DNA of 5,981 nt from assembly GCA_938023885.1 (NCBI GenBank), contig CALJCU010000661.1, forward strand, positions 1 to 5,981. Reading direction: 5' to 3'. A program made the position numbers and the translations under genes. Origin of the DNA: an uncultured Prevotella sp. (lineage in GTDB: Bacteria > Bacteroidota > Bacteroidia > Bacteroidales > Bacteroidaceae). Positions 1 through 5,981 of this stretch are shown piece by piece. Under the pieces are notes generated by a model that was given only the letters and a program-made list of their open reading frames with translations, ran no database searches and had not been told where the DNA came from. Positions within the stretch are counted from its first letter, which is position 1. Each line of letters begins with the position of its first letter.

Positions 1-960
1 GAGCAGACACCCACGGCCTTTATTCAGCCAGAACACGGCATCATAAGTAGTGGATGGCGTAAGGTGCACAACACAGTTGTTGACAATCATATACTCCACA
101 TACCATGTCTTCTTGTTGTCGTAGAAGAAATAGTTGGTGAGATTGTCTATCTTACAGTTCTGAACATTCACCTTGTCGTAGATGACGTAAGCACCACTGA
201 CCTCCGGTGCTTTCGGACTGGCATCACCGGCAATGAAAGGAGCGGTCGACTGTGCGCAGTCGAAGTTGATGTTCTTCAGTGTCAAGCCTGCATCAACGAC
301 AAAGCCCGCCTTGTCACCGGTGAAGGTGATCGTCGGCTTGTTCTTCTTGTTCGTGCAGCGCAGCGTGATCTTGTTCAGCCCCGGCTCGAGCGCGCCCGAC
401 ATCGTATAGGTCCCGCCGGCCTCAAGGTCATAGCAGAGATCGACAGCGGCAGAGTCGGCCGGCGCCGGATTGGTCGCGAAATATTCGGTGAGATCTGTTC
501 CCGAGGGGATAGAAGCGAAGGTCGAAGTAAACGTCGTGAAGAGTTTCTCCGCCGGCGTCTCTGAGCCTTTGTTATTAGCTTTCTCGTTGGCAGCAGTCTT
601 GATAGCGAGCTTATAGTTGGTGTCTTCTGCTCGCTTCACCGTGAGCGTCGTGCCGTCGATGAGCGAGTCGGCAAAGACGGTCACAGGATTGGTCTCGTCC
701 GTGACATCATAGAGGGATACAAGATAGCCGCCGGCACCATAGACGAGCGGCCACGTGATGGTCTGCTTGGCTCCCGTGGCATCGGGAGTGACGGTGATGG
801 AGTCGGCATTCGGTGATTCGAGGGTCTGACCCGTGACGGTAGAGAACCGTTCGTTGTCATCATAACCATCTACCGCACAGGCTGAAACGAGGAAAGCTGT
901 CAATGCCATCGTGACAACGCTGCCCAGTCGAAACCTTGGGAAAGGAATTGCTTGTTTCAT
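1..960 (-). CDS. DUF4957/DUF5123-like surface lipoprotein, 3' end beyond window
   Basis: The reading frame starts at ATG 960-958 and stays open to base 1, giving 320 residues with no stop, so the C-terminus is outside the window. Residues 1-28 form a lipoprotein signal peptide: basic start, hydrophobic VVTMALTAFLV, then lipobox V-S-A-C with Cys28. After the Cys comes an acidic stretch (DGYDDNE), which in Bacteroidetes often goes with export to the cell surface (inference). Residues about 45-145 look like a fibronectin-III-like beta domain (TITWPLVYGAGGYLVSLYD). Residues about 150-270 resemble DUF4957 (DLTEYF..., YDLEAGGTYTMSG, ITLRCTNKKNKPTITF, LTLKNINFDC). From about 270 the NCKIDN and YMIVNNCVV strands look like the start of a DUF5123-type beta-helix. 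Such proteins are common beside pectin lyases in Bacteroidetes loci, and glycan binding is likely but unproven. It lies 18 nt downstream of the isomerase-like gene, presumably in the same operon. Family assignment is from memory of sequence patterns. Confidence 0.85.
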   Translation of the reverse strand, partial: MKQAIPFPRFRLGSVVTMALTAFLVSACAVDGYDDNERFSTVTGQTLESPNADSITVTPDATGAKQTITWPLVYGAGGYLVSLYDVTDETNPVTVFADSLIDGTTLTVKRAEDTNYKLAIKTAANEKANNKGSETPAEKLFTTFTSTFASIPSGTDLTEYFATNPAPADSAAVDLCYDLEAGGTYTMSGALEPGLNKITLRCTNKKNKPTITFTGDKAGFVVDAGLTLKNINFDCAQSTAPFIAGDASPKAPEVSGAYVIYDKVNVQNCKIDNLTNYFFYDNKKTWYVEYMIVNNCVVHLTPSTTYDAVFWLNKGRGCLL

Positions 961-978
961 ATACTTATAAGTTTTTTA
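961..978 (-). promoter_or_regulatory. AT-rich translation leader of the lipoprotein gene, with 10-bp palindrome
   Basis: The 18 nt between the isomerase-like stop codon and the lipoprotein ATG contain only two G/C bases and no Shine-Dalgarno match. They include the perfect palindrome ACTTATAAGT at 963-972. Bacteroidetes often start translation from A-rich leaders without a Shine-Dalgarno sequence, so this is probably the whole initiation region. The palindrome could be chance. Confidence 0.35.
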
Positions 979-1863
979 TTAGTTTTCTGTTTTGACGAAG
1001 TCCTTGAGGTATGCGACGTTCGCTCCATAGTTGTACTTCACGTCTCTCACTCTCGCTGCATCCCTGCTACGCTCCACGATGAGCCAGCCTTTCCACCCGA
1101 TGTCACGGAGCGTCTTGACGATGGCTCTCATGTCGATGGCAGGGTCGTCCCGCAAGAGTTTACCATCGGTGTTGCTGGCGTGGATCTGCACGATACGCTT
1201 GCGCCCCAGCGTCTTGAGTTCCTGGCAGATGTCACGATGATTGTCGGCGGCATCCTGGAAGTTGTAATAGATGCGTATACCCTTACTGCCTACCTCGTTG
1301 AGCAGCTGCACATCTTCTTCCGCCGGGAGCGCCGTACGGATGCCGATGACGACCCCGGCACGCCTTGCCATCCGTCCTGCCACACGCAAGCGGACGACCA
1401 TACTGTCATGGGCGGCGCCCGGCATCATCCACGATGTCCCAGAACCGCCCAAAGGCAGGAACGCGACCTTCACACCAAAGCTGTGCATCGTGGCGAGACA
1501 GTCTCGTATCAGGTCTTGATAGTTGGGCCGTGTGAGGAAACTCTGAGCGAAGAAGCCGGACATGGCAATGGAGGCAATCTGTACACCAAAACTATCTGCC
1601 TTATGCTCGAAGACCGCTACTTCTTGCTCATCGTTGCGGAAACGGTTGTCAAAGAGCACACGCTTACCGAGCGGTCCCATATCCATCTCTACACCATCGG
1701 CGCCGATGTCATGAGCCAACTGGAACTCCCCAAGTTTCTGACGCTTGAGAATCATCCAGTCACAGATGCCGACCCGACAGTGTTGTCCACTGCGAGCGGT
1801 CATCGGTAAGGGTATAGCCATTGCCGCTACGCACAACACTGACAATATAAACGTTCTTGCCAT
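979..1863 (-). CDS. Secreted sugar phosphate isomerase/epimerase-like TIM barrel (AP_endonuc_2 fold)
   Basis: This is a 294-residue protein of the xylose-isomerase-like TIM-barrel superfamily. I chose ATG 1863 because AAAGGAAG at 1876-1869 sits at Shine-Dalgarno distance; the in-frame GTG at 1869 lies inside that motif. Residues 1-23 are a signal peptide (MARTFILSVLCVAAMAIPLPMTA), predicting a periplasmic protein. Family blocks in order are VGICDWMILKRQ (31-42), GADGVEMDMGPLG (54-66), SIAMSGFFAQSF (98-109), VKVAFLPLGG (131-140), IRIYYNFQDA (196-205), IVQIHASNTDG (224-234) and GWLIVERSRDA (259-269). Length is normal for the family. His228 and Glu264 occupy likely metal-ligand positions. At residue 176 (GIRTALP) Arg stands where relatives I recall have Glu (GIETAL), so metal binding may be altered. 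Substrate is unknown, and an enzymatic role in pectin sugar processing is only inferred from the neighbours. Its 5' end overlaps the lyase gene by 104 bp. Confidence 0.88.
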   Translation of the reverse strand: MARTFILSVLCVAAMAIPLPMTARSGQHCRVGICDWMILKRQKLGEFQLAHDIGADGVEMDMGPLGKRVLFDNRFRNDEQEVAVFEHKADSFGVQIASIAMSGFFAQSFLTRPNYQDLIRDCLATMHSFGVKVAFLPLGGSGTSWMMPGAAHDSMVVRLRVAGRMARRAGVVIGIRTALPAEEDVQLLNEVGSKGIRIYYNFQDAADNHRDICQELKTLGRKRIVQIHASNTDGKLLRDDPAIDMRAIVKTLRDIGWKGWLIVERSRDAARVRDVKYNYGANVAYLKDFVKTEN

Positions 1864-4555
1864 TCGCACTTCCTTTACCGTAAGACGTAAGAACTTTTAT
1901 CTTGTCATCACGTTTCTTCAACTTCTTTATCTTTTGTATACCTGTTGTCGTCTCCGGAGAACAATAGACATTAAACTGTCGCGTCATTGTGCCCCAGTGG
2001 TCGGCATCGTCAGCGGTGATACTAATGGTATAGAACCCGGCATTATTATCAGCGCTCTTGATCGTCAACACGCCATTGTCAAGTTTATAATTGAGACCTT
2101 CCGATGCTGATGCCACCGCGAACTCCGGCTGATGGATATATCCGCGGAAATAATCAGAGAGAGAAACCTTTGCCGCTTCTGCCTTGCCAATCAAGAAATG
2201 TGGGACTGCAATCCAGTTGAGGTAATCCTCTAAGTTTGTATACTCTGTCGTGTCGTTGGCGTAAGCGTTATGGTCATCCTGCCGGGGGTTGAGTCCGCGG
2301 GCTGTCTCCCACCAGTCGGGCATGCCGTCGCTGTCGGTATCGAATCCGGTCTGTCGCTGGCAAGTTTCAATATTCAACCTGCTGAAGCCCTCGCAGCCCG
2401 TGTCTTCCTCAGAGTCGATAATGCCGTTCTGCTTTGTCCTACTGCCGAAGGTCGAGGTCATACCCTCTGCGGTCTCCGTGATCATACGCACGTCGTGATT
2501 GTCGAGCATCGGCATGTTACAGCCCACATCGCTGAGCACATTCTTATAGGCCGCCTTAGCGGTCTGCACCGTGGCAAGGCTCTCACCGCCAAAGAACGGT
2601 GTCGTACGAAACACATCCCAAGAGAGCACCTGACCACCGGAGAGTCGGTAACGGTAGGTGTCGTTGAGCTTGTCGGTCGTCATCGTACCGTTGCCGGCAG
2701 CCTGACGGATATTGTCATGGACATAATACGACTGGGTGCCTTTGCCTGTCCCCTCTAAGTCGGCGGAGAGGATATATTTCTGGGTTGTGGCGGGACCCAT
2801 CTTATAGAAGTTGCCGACGAAGTTGCACTCGTGGGTACCGCCGTCAGTGGCTCGTTTCATCCAGTTGTACACCACATTATTAAATACGTCATGATGACCG
2901 TCGTAGTAACCCTCGCCATCCAGTCCACCGCTCAAGCTCCAGTTACGCCCCTCATTGTCTGCCAAGAGGTTATGATGGAACGAGCCTACACCGCCAGCCT
3001 GTCCGCCACCGATGGTAGCGGCATAACCGTGGCCTGTTCCGGCAGCGTAGTTGGGATGTCCGGCAATGTTCAGCGCCTCGGAGATGAGTGTGCGCTGCAG
3101 CGTGATGTTATTGGCATTGCGCGAGGAGAACGCCTCATCGATGGTCCAGCCGATGGAACAATGATCCATGATGGCGTTGTCGTTACCTGCCATGCCCATG
3201 CCGTCGAGGCCGTGGGCGGCGTCTGTGCCAGCATGGTCGATGACACCGTCCTCCATCGTCTTATGTCCGAGGCGCACGCGCATGAAACGTGTGATACCAT
3301 CGCTCGCCATGCCGAAGGGACAGTTGCGGAGCATGATGCCATGCCCCGGCGCCGTCTGTCCGGCGATGGTCACATATTTGTCACTGCATGTCAGTCGGTT
3401 CTTCAGCGTGATGACGCCCCCGACGTCGAAGACGATCGTGCGCGGTCCCGACACTTTCTTGATGCCATAGCGCAGCGTGCCAGGTGTCGGTGCATCGTCG
3501 TCGCCATTGTCTTCAAGACTTGTCACATGATAGACCACTCCGTCACGGCCGCCTATGGCATAACGGCCATAGCCCTCAGCACCGGGGAAAGCGACACGGC
3601 GCGGACGGAACGACCATACGGCACCCGTAGCAACCGTGCCGTCACTGCTCTCTTCGTCCACACGCCAATAATAATGATGACGCGAGGTGAGACCGCTGAC
3701 CGTATAAGAAGCCGATGTTCCTGCAGGAGTGACCGTTGCCACCTCCTTCAGGTCCAGAGGATCTGTACCGAGATAAAGATGTTCCTTGACAGAAGCCGGG
3801 CCGGGCGTCCACTGCAGTGTGCAGGAGCCACCGTCGCAGGCTGCATGTTCATTGTCGTTGGTTGGAGAAAGGACCGAAGCCGTCAGTTTAGGATTGGGAG
3901 CATCGAAGATCAGTGCATTGACGGTCACCGTGGTCGTCTGATAGCCTTGTGTATAGTCGTGACCGGTCTCCGGGACAGAGACATAACTGATTGTCACGGT
4001 CTCGCCCTCTTTCACGTCGAACGAGACGAATGACATGCCGCAGTCTTTCGTTACCGACACACGTTTGGTCTGCCCCACACCCGTCTGTGCCTCCTTGCCG
4101 TTGACGAGCACTTTGAGCGGAGCAGCATCGTAGTTGTCTACATTATTATGATAGGCCAAGAGCGTGTGCCGTCCGGCTTTCAGTCCTTCCATCTTGACAT
4201 TTAGTGTGACGGCACCTTGCTGAATCTGTGTCGTATTGCCATCGGAAGCGAGTTCATAGACCGCTACGCCGTCGCCGATGAGCTGATTGAGTTTCTTTGC
4301 TCCGTCTTTCCACCAACATGACTTCAGGGTATGACCATCCGTCGTGGACAGCGTCAGTTTCACGCCGTCAACGGTCATGGCATCCTGTGCTGCCGTGGCG
4401 ACGGCCCAAGGAGCGTACCCCGTCTGGTTGACCTGACTGACGGGTTGGTTGATAAGGTTGAAGTCTATCTTCTGTGCCTGCAACGGCAAAGAGAGAAGGA
4501 GAAGAGAAGACCATAACGCGATCTGCCTATGTCTCTTTTGCAGCATCTTGCTCAT
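1760..4555 (-). CDS. Secreted multi-domain pectate lyase, polysaccharide lyase family 1
   Basis: This 931-residue protein should cleave polygalacturonate/pectin by Ca-dependent beta-elimination outside the cytoplasm. Residues 1-27 are a signal peptide with basic start, LLLLSLPLQA core and cleavage before Gln28. M4 (ATG 4546) is an alternative start; neither has a clear Shine-Dalgarno sequence. Residues about 29-220 are a beta-rich carbohydrate-binding-like module (LKAGRHTLLAYHNN, VLVNGK). Residues about 221-317 are a fibronectin-III-like domain (LQWTPGPA, YLGTDPLDL, YYWRVDE). The PL1 parallel beta-helix spans about 318-680: FPGAEGYGRYAIGGRDG, PGTLRYG, VTIAGQTAPG, RFMRVRLG, MDHCSIGW with D473/E474, SFHHNL (525-530) and EGRNWS, where Arg537 is a candidate catalytic base. 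At 739-751 DTDSDGMPDWWE is a thrombospondin-3-like Ca motif, followed by YTNLEDYLNW and an Ig-like domain to about 866. The Lys-rich tail (872-931) resembles no known sorting domain and is unusual: its last 35 codons overlap the isomerase-like gene, so the true C-terminus may have changed. The family call is secure. Confidence 0.95.
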   Translation of the reverse strand: MSKMLQKRHRQIALWSSLLLLSLPLQAQKIDFNLINQPVSQVNQTGYAPWAVATAAQDAMTVDGVKLTLSTTDGHTLKSCWWKDGAKKLNQLIGDGVAVYELASDGNTTQIQQGAVTLNVKMEGLKAGRHTLLAYHNNVDNYDAAPLKVLVNGKEAQTGVGQTKRVSVTKDCGMSFVSFDVKEGETVTISYVSVPETGHDYTQGYQTTTVTVNALIFDAPNPKLTASVLSPTNDNEHAACDGGSCTLQWTPGPASVKEHLYLGTDPLDLKEVATVTPAGTSASYTVSGLTSRHHYYWRVDEESSDGTVATGAVWSFRPRRVAFPGAEGYGRYAIGGRDGVVYHVTSLEDNGDDDAPTPGTLRYGIKKVSGPRTIVFDVGGVITLKNRLTCSDKYVTIAGQTAPGHGIMLRNCPFGMASDGITRFMRVRLGHKTMEDGVIDHAGTDAAHGLDGMGMAGNDNAIMDHCSIGWTIDEAFSSRNANNITLQRTLISEALNIAGHPNYAAGTGHGYAATIGGGQAGGVGSFHHNLLADNEGRNWSLSGGLDGEGYYDGHHDVFNNVVYNWMKRATDGGTHECNFVGNFYKMGPATTQKYILSADLEGTGKGTQSYYVHDNIRQAAGNGTMTTDKLNDTYRYRLSGGQVLSWDVFRTTPFFGGESLATVQTAKAAYKNVLSDVGCNMPMLDNHDVRMITETAEGMTSTFGSRTKQNGIIDSEEDTGCEGFSRLNIETCQRQTGFDTDSDGMPDWWETARGLNPRQDDHNAYANDTTEYTNLEDYLNWIAVPHFLIGKAEAAKVSLSDYFRGYIHQPEFAVASASEGLNYKLDNGVLTIKSADNNAGFYTISITADDADHWGTMTRQFNVYCSPETTTGIQKIKKLKKRDDKIKVLTSYGKGSANGKNVYIVSVVRSGNGYTLTDDRSQWTTLSGRHL
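1869..1876 (-). promoter_or_regulatory. Ribosome binding site deciding the isomerase-like gene start
   Basis: Read on the minus strand, AAAGGAAG runs 1876-1869. The core AAGGAA (1875-1870) is 6 nt before ATG 1863, a good spacing. It is the only clear Shine-Dalgarno-like site in the window. It lies within the 3' part of the overlapping lyase frame, which suggests the isomerase-like gene can start independently of lyase termination. Confidence 0.6.
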
Positions 4556-4603
4556 AGTAATGGTTTTTATCTATGACGATGCTGCCTAAGTTTTGTCATC
4601 AGT

Positions 4604-4630
4604 CCACGAAAGACACGACGGACGCGAAGA
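4604..4630. repeat. Degenerate 9-nt tandem repeat between relic and pectate lyase gene
   Basis: Three contiguous 9-mers are seen on the plus strand: CCACGAAAG, ACACGACGG and ACGCGAAGA, sharing a (C/A)(C/A)(A/C/G)CGA pattern. They lie in the 86-nt gap between the relic's last stop codon and the lyase start. I recall similar CACGAAAGA-type 9-nt periodic sequences from intergenic regions of several bacterial phyla, but cannot name a family. The rest of the gap (4556-4603, 4631-4641) shows no convincing promoter, terminator or ribosome binding site. Confidence 0.5.
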
Positions 4631-4641
4631 TTACAACAGGA

Positions 4642-5248
4642 TCAGGCATATTTCTTCAGCACGCCGGGACCACAACTGCTGTTGCCTAATCCGAGCACTG
4701 CGGCACGGATGTTGAGGTAAGTCGCATCGGAAGGCGGTAACTCATCGTCATGCTTGCACAATGCAATCTGCTCGGCGGTCCAAGGCAGGGTAGGGAAACT
4801 GGAAGGGGCACCGACAGCCTCAATGCGGATCGTCTTGCCCTGACCGTCACTCAGTTCCACCCACGAGTAGTCCTCATGATTGCCACTATCCTGCGGTCGC
4901 GGATTATTCGGATAATGGCTCGTGCGTACGGCATTGATGTTGGCGGACTCCATCAGTTTGATATCCTGCTACATACGCGCCTCCGTAATCACCCGCCCGA
5001 GGTCAGGGTCGAACTCATGCCGGTTGACGCCGTGGAGTCGGACGGGGCGTCCAGTGGAACTTCCACGTCCCGTTGAGCGACAGTTCACTGTCACTGGGTT
5101 TCACGCGGAAAGGCATGAAGAAGGCGCGATCCGGTTCCCTATTCTGCTGCAGCACGTGGTTATTCCCCCAAATATCAGCATGAGAGGGAAGACTATAAGC
5201 GAGAAGAAGAAATAATAATATGCGTATGTTCATTGAACGAATCTTCAT
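4642..5248 (-). pseudogene. Decayed GH2 beta-galactosidase relic with two large internal deletions, frame change and TAG
   Basis: Three separated blocks of a beta-galactosidase of about 1000 residues survive in order. Block A (5248 to about 5040) has a signal peptide (IRILLFLLLAYSLPSHA) and the GH2 N-terminus: NREPDRAFF and SLNGTWKFHW. It then runs into a foreign frame and stops at 5015. Block B (about 5036 to 4890), one frame over, is the central LHGVNRHEFDPDLGRVI, then DIKLM, NINAVRTSHYPNNPR; an in-frame TAG (4971-4969) interrupts EARM-QDIKLM. Block C (about 4890 to 4642), in frame with B, is the C-terminal beta-galactosidase domain: PQDSGNHEDYSWVELSD, LPWTAEQI, GLGNSSCGPGVLKKYA, then TGA. 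By comparison with the family, roughly 300 residues are missing between A and B and several hundred between B and C, including the acid/base and nucleophile regions, so no enzyme can be made. The first ATG (5248) overlaps the upstream gene's TGA; ATG 5233 is an alternative start. It was once presumably a working operon member acting on galactose-containing side chains. Confidence 0.92.
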
Positions 5249-5981
5249 TGTATCTCTAACTTGTCAAAGACGACATCTTTCTGTGGGTCAACGGTCACAC
5301 GGTATTGTCCGGCATTGATCTGACTGTCGGTGACGGTGCTCACCCATTTCCACTTGCCCGGCGTCGGCGGGAAGAGCATGGGACGGTCAATGAGCGTCAT
5401 ACCCTTGCTGTCGGTGAGGCGAAGTCGCAGGCTCTGGCTCTTGCCCGTCTTGTTCTGATAACGGAACCGCAGGGCATAGACCTTCGCCACCCCTGGGCGG
5501 ATCATCCATTGTCCTGAAGCCGTAGGCTGATATCGGACTGCCACAGACGGCTCCACAGGTAACATCGTCTTCGGCAGTCGCACTATCGTGTCGGTAAAGA
5601 GTTTCGTGAGCGACTCACCCTCGGTCAGGGGTGCGGGCTCAAGCACGCGCCAGGCGGTCTTGCCTGCTTGCGGCACTGCCACCGCCACCGCCGAGAGGAC
5701 AGCCTCCCCAACTTTGATATCAGGGAACGAAATTGTGATCTTTCCATTGTGGGGCCGGACATATACGACCTTCTTCGTGGCACCGGCAAAACCGCTCTCC
5801 GCCCACAAATCGACATCGGGCAGGACGATGGAGTTGTTAACAGCCACACTAAAGATGCGCATGCCCTCCCCGTCGATGGCGGCTCCATAGCGTGCACCGA
5901 TCCACGGCTCGGCGAAATAGAGTTCCACACGACATAAACTCGTGTCGGCGGCATGTACTGCATCTCTGTCCTTATTATCCA
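5245..5981 (-). CDS. C-terminal part of a GH2-type glycosidase with malectin module, 5' end beyond window
   Basis: The frame is open from the right window edge to TGA 5247-5245, giving 244 visible residues; no start need lie in the window, and the GTG at 5928 is internal. The first 105 or so visible residues form most of a malectin-like carbohydrate-binding domain: CRVELYFAEPWIG, EGMRIFSVAVN, SIVLPDVDLW, GKITISFPDIKVGEAVLSAVAV. The remainder has a pattern I know from C-termini of Bacteroidetes GH2 enzymes: WMIRPGVAKVYALRFRYQNKTG, LRLRLTDSKGM, FPPTPGKWKWVSTVT, INAGQYRVTV and a final FDKLEIQ. The catalytic domain is not visible, so GH2 membership is inferred from this domain pairing. The alternative is another malectin-bearing glycosidase or binding protein. 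It is first in the visible transcript, and its stop overlaps the relic's first ATG by ATGA, implying the two were translationally coupled. Confidence 0.78.
   Translation of the reverse strand, partial: DNKDRDAVHAADTSLCRVELYFAEPWIGARYGAAIDGEGMRIFSVAVNNSIVLPDVDLWAESGFAGATKKVVYVRPHNGKITISFPDIKVGEAVLSAVAVAVPQAGKTAWRVLEPAPLTEGESLTKLFTDTIVRLPKTMLPVEPSVAVRYQPTASGQWMIRPGVAKVYALRFRYQNKTGKSQSLRLRLTDSKGMTLIDRPMLFPPTPGKWKWVSTVTDSQINAGQYRVTVDPQKDVVFDKLEIQ

Noticed and set aside
64..564. 166-residue plus-strand open frame
   Set aside because: It is antisense to the lipoprotein gene, which has a convincing lipobox and domain pattern on the other strand.
952..1809. 285-residue open frame on the plus strand
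   Set aside because: It is antisense to the isomerase-like gene, whose family motifs run throughout the minus strand; no recognisable protein features.
1890..1905. Programmed ribosomal frameshift at the ATAAAAG run
   Set aside because: There is no canonical X XXY YYZ heptamer in the lyase frame and no clear downstream structure; a one-base deletion or natural overlap is simpler.
2831..4033. 400-residue open frame on the plus strand
   Set aside because: It lies antisense to the pectate lyase core, has a composition-driven sequence with no domain pattern, and is explained by codon bias of the real gene.
4573..4599. ATGAC...GTCAT inverted repeat as a terminator
   Set aside because: The stem is only 5 bp with a 17-nt loop and no suitable U run on the minus strand.
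4556..4641. Bacteroidetes-type promoter (TTTG ... TAnnTTTG) before the lyase gene
   Set aside because: The best match, TAATCTTC near 4630, misses key bases and has no TTTG element at the right distance.
4642..4953. Stand-alone 103-residue gene starting at MESANINAV
   Set aside because: The start is an internal Met of the GH2 core motif (DIKLM before ESANINAVR), and the sequence joins two non-adjacent pieces of a beta-galactosidase, so it is a relic fragment.
5671..5700. GCCACC triplet-like repeats on the plus strand
   Set aside because: They are codons for the AVAVAV beta strand of the malectin domain, not an independent repeat.
1..5981. CRISPR array, tRNA/rRNA, insertion sequence, defence or phage genes
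   Set aside because: Both strands were read for direct repeats, transposase motifs and RNA-like structure; none was seen, and nearly all bases belong to the carbohydrate-locus genes.

Overview
The window looks like Bacteroidota, most likely an order Bacteroidales (Bacteroides/Prevotella-type) gut or rumen genome. This rests on the protein families present: a PL1 pectate lyase of the Bacteroidetes multi-domain type, a GH2 C-terminus with a malectin module, a DUF4957/DUF5123-like lipoprotein, and an exported sugar-isomerase-like TIM barrel. Most starts also lack a clear Shine-Dalgarno sequence. All real genes lie on the minus strand and read right to left, like one polycistronic stretch of a pectin polysaccharide utilization locus. 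No SusC/SusD pair or regulator lies inside the window.

In reading order (right to left): (1) 5981-5245 is the C-terminal part of a malectin-containing GH2-type glycosidase, open at the window edge. (2) 5248-4642, joined to it by an ATGA stop/start overlap, is the shrunken relic of a second, different GH2 beta-galactosidase. About 600 bp remain of a gene that is normally 3 kb or more, with two large internal deletions, a frame change and an in-frame TAG. (3) 4641-4556 is a short intergenic stretch with a degenerate 9-nt tandem repeat. (4) 4555-1760 is a 931-residue secreted PL1 pectate lyase. (5) 1863-979 is a secreted xylose-isomerase-like TIM barrel ('sugar phosphate isomerase/epimerase'). 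Its start lies inside the 3' end of the lyase gene, a 104-bp overlap. (6) 960-1 is the N-terminal 320 residues of a lipoprotein with a DUF4957-like region, cut by the window edge.

Together they suggest a surface/periplasmic pectin-degrading module. The lipoprotein may sit at the cell surface, the lyase cuts polygalacturonate, and the GH2 enzyme trims side chains, plausibly galactan. The isomerase-like protein has no assigned role. I found no RNA genes, mobile elements, CRISPR arrays or defence genes. The points most worth a second look are the beta-galactosidase relic with its readable deletion joints, the unusual lyase/isomerase overlap with a probable altered lyase C-terminus, and an Arg in the isomerase-like protein where relatives carry Glu.
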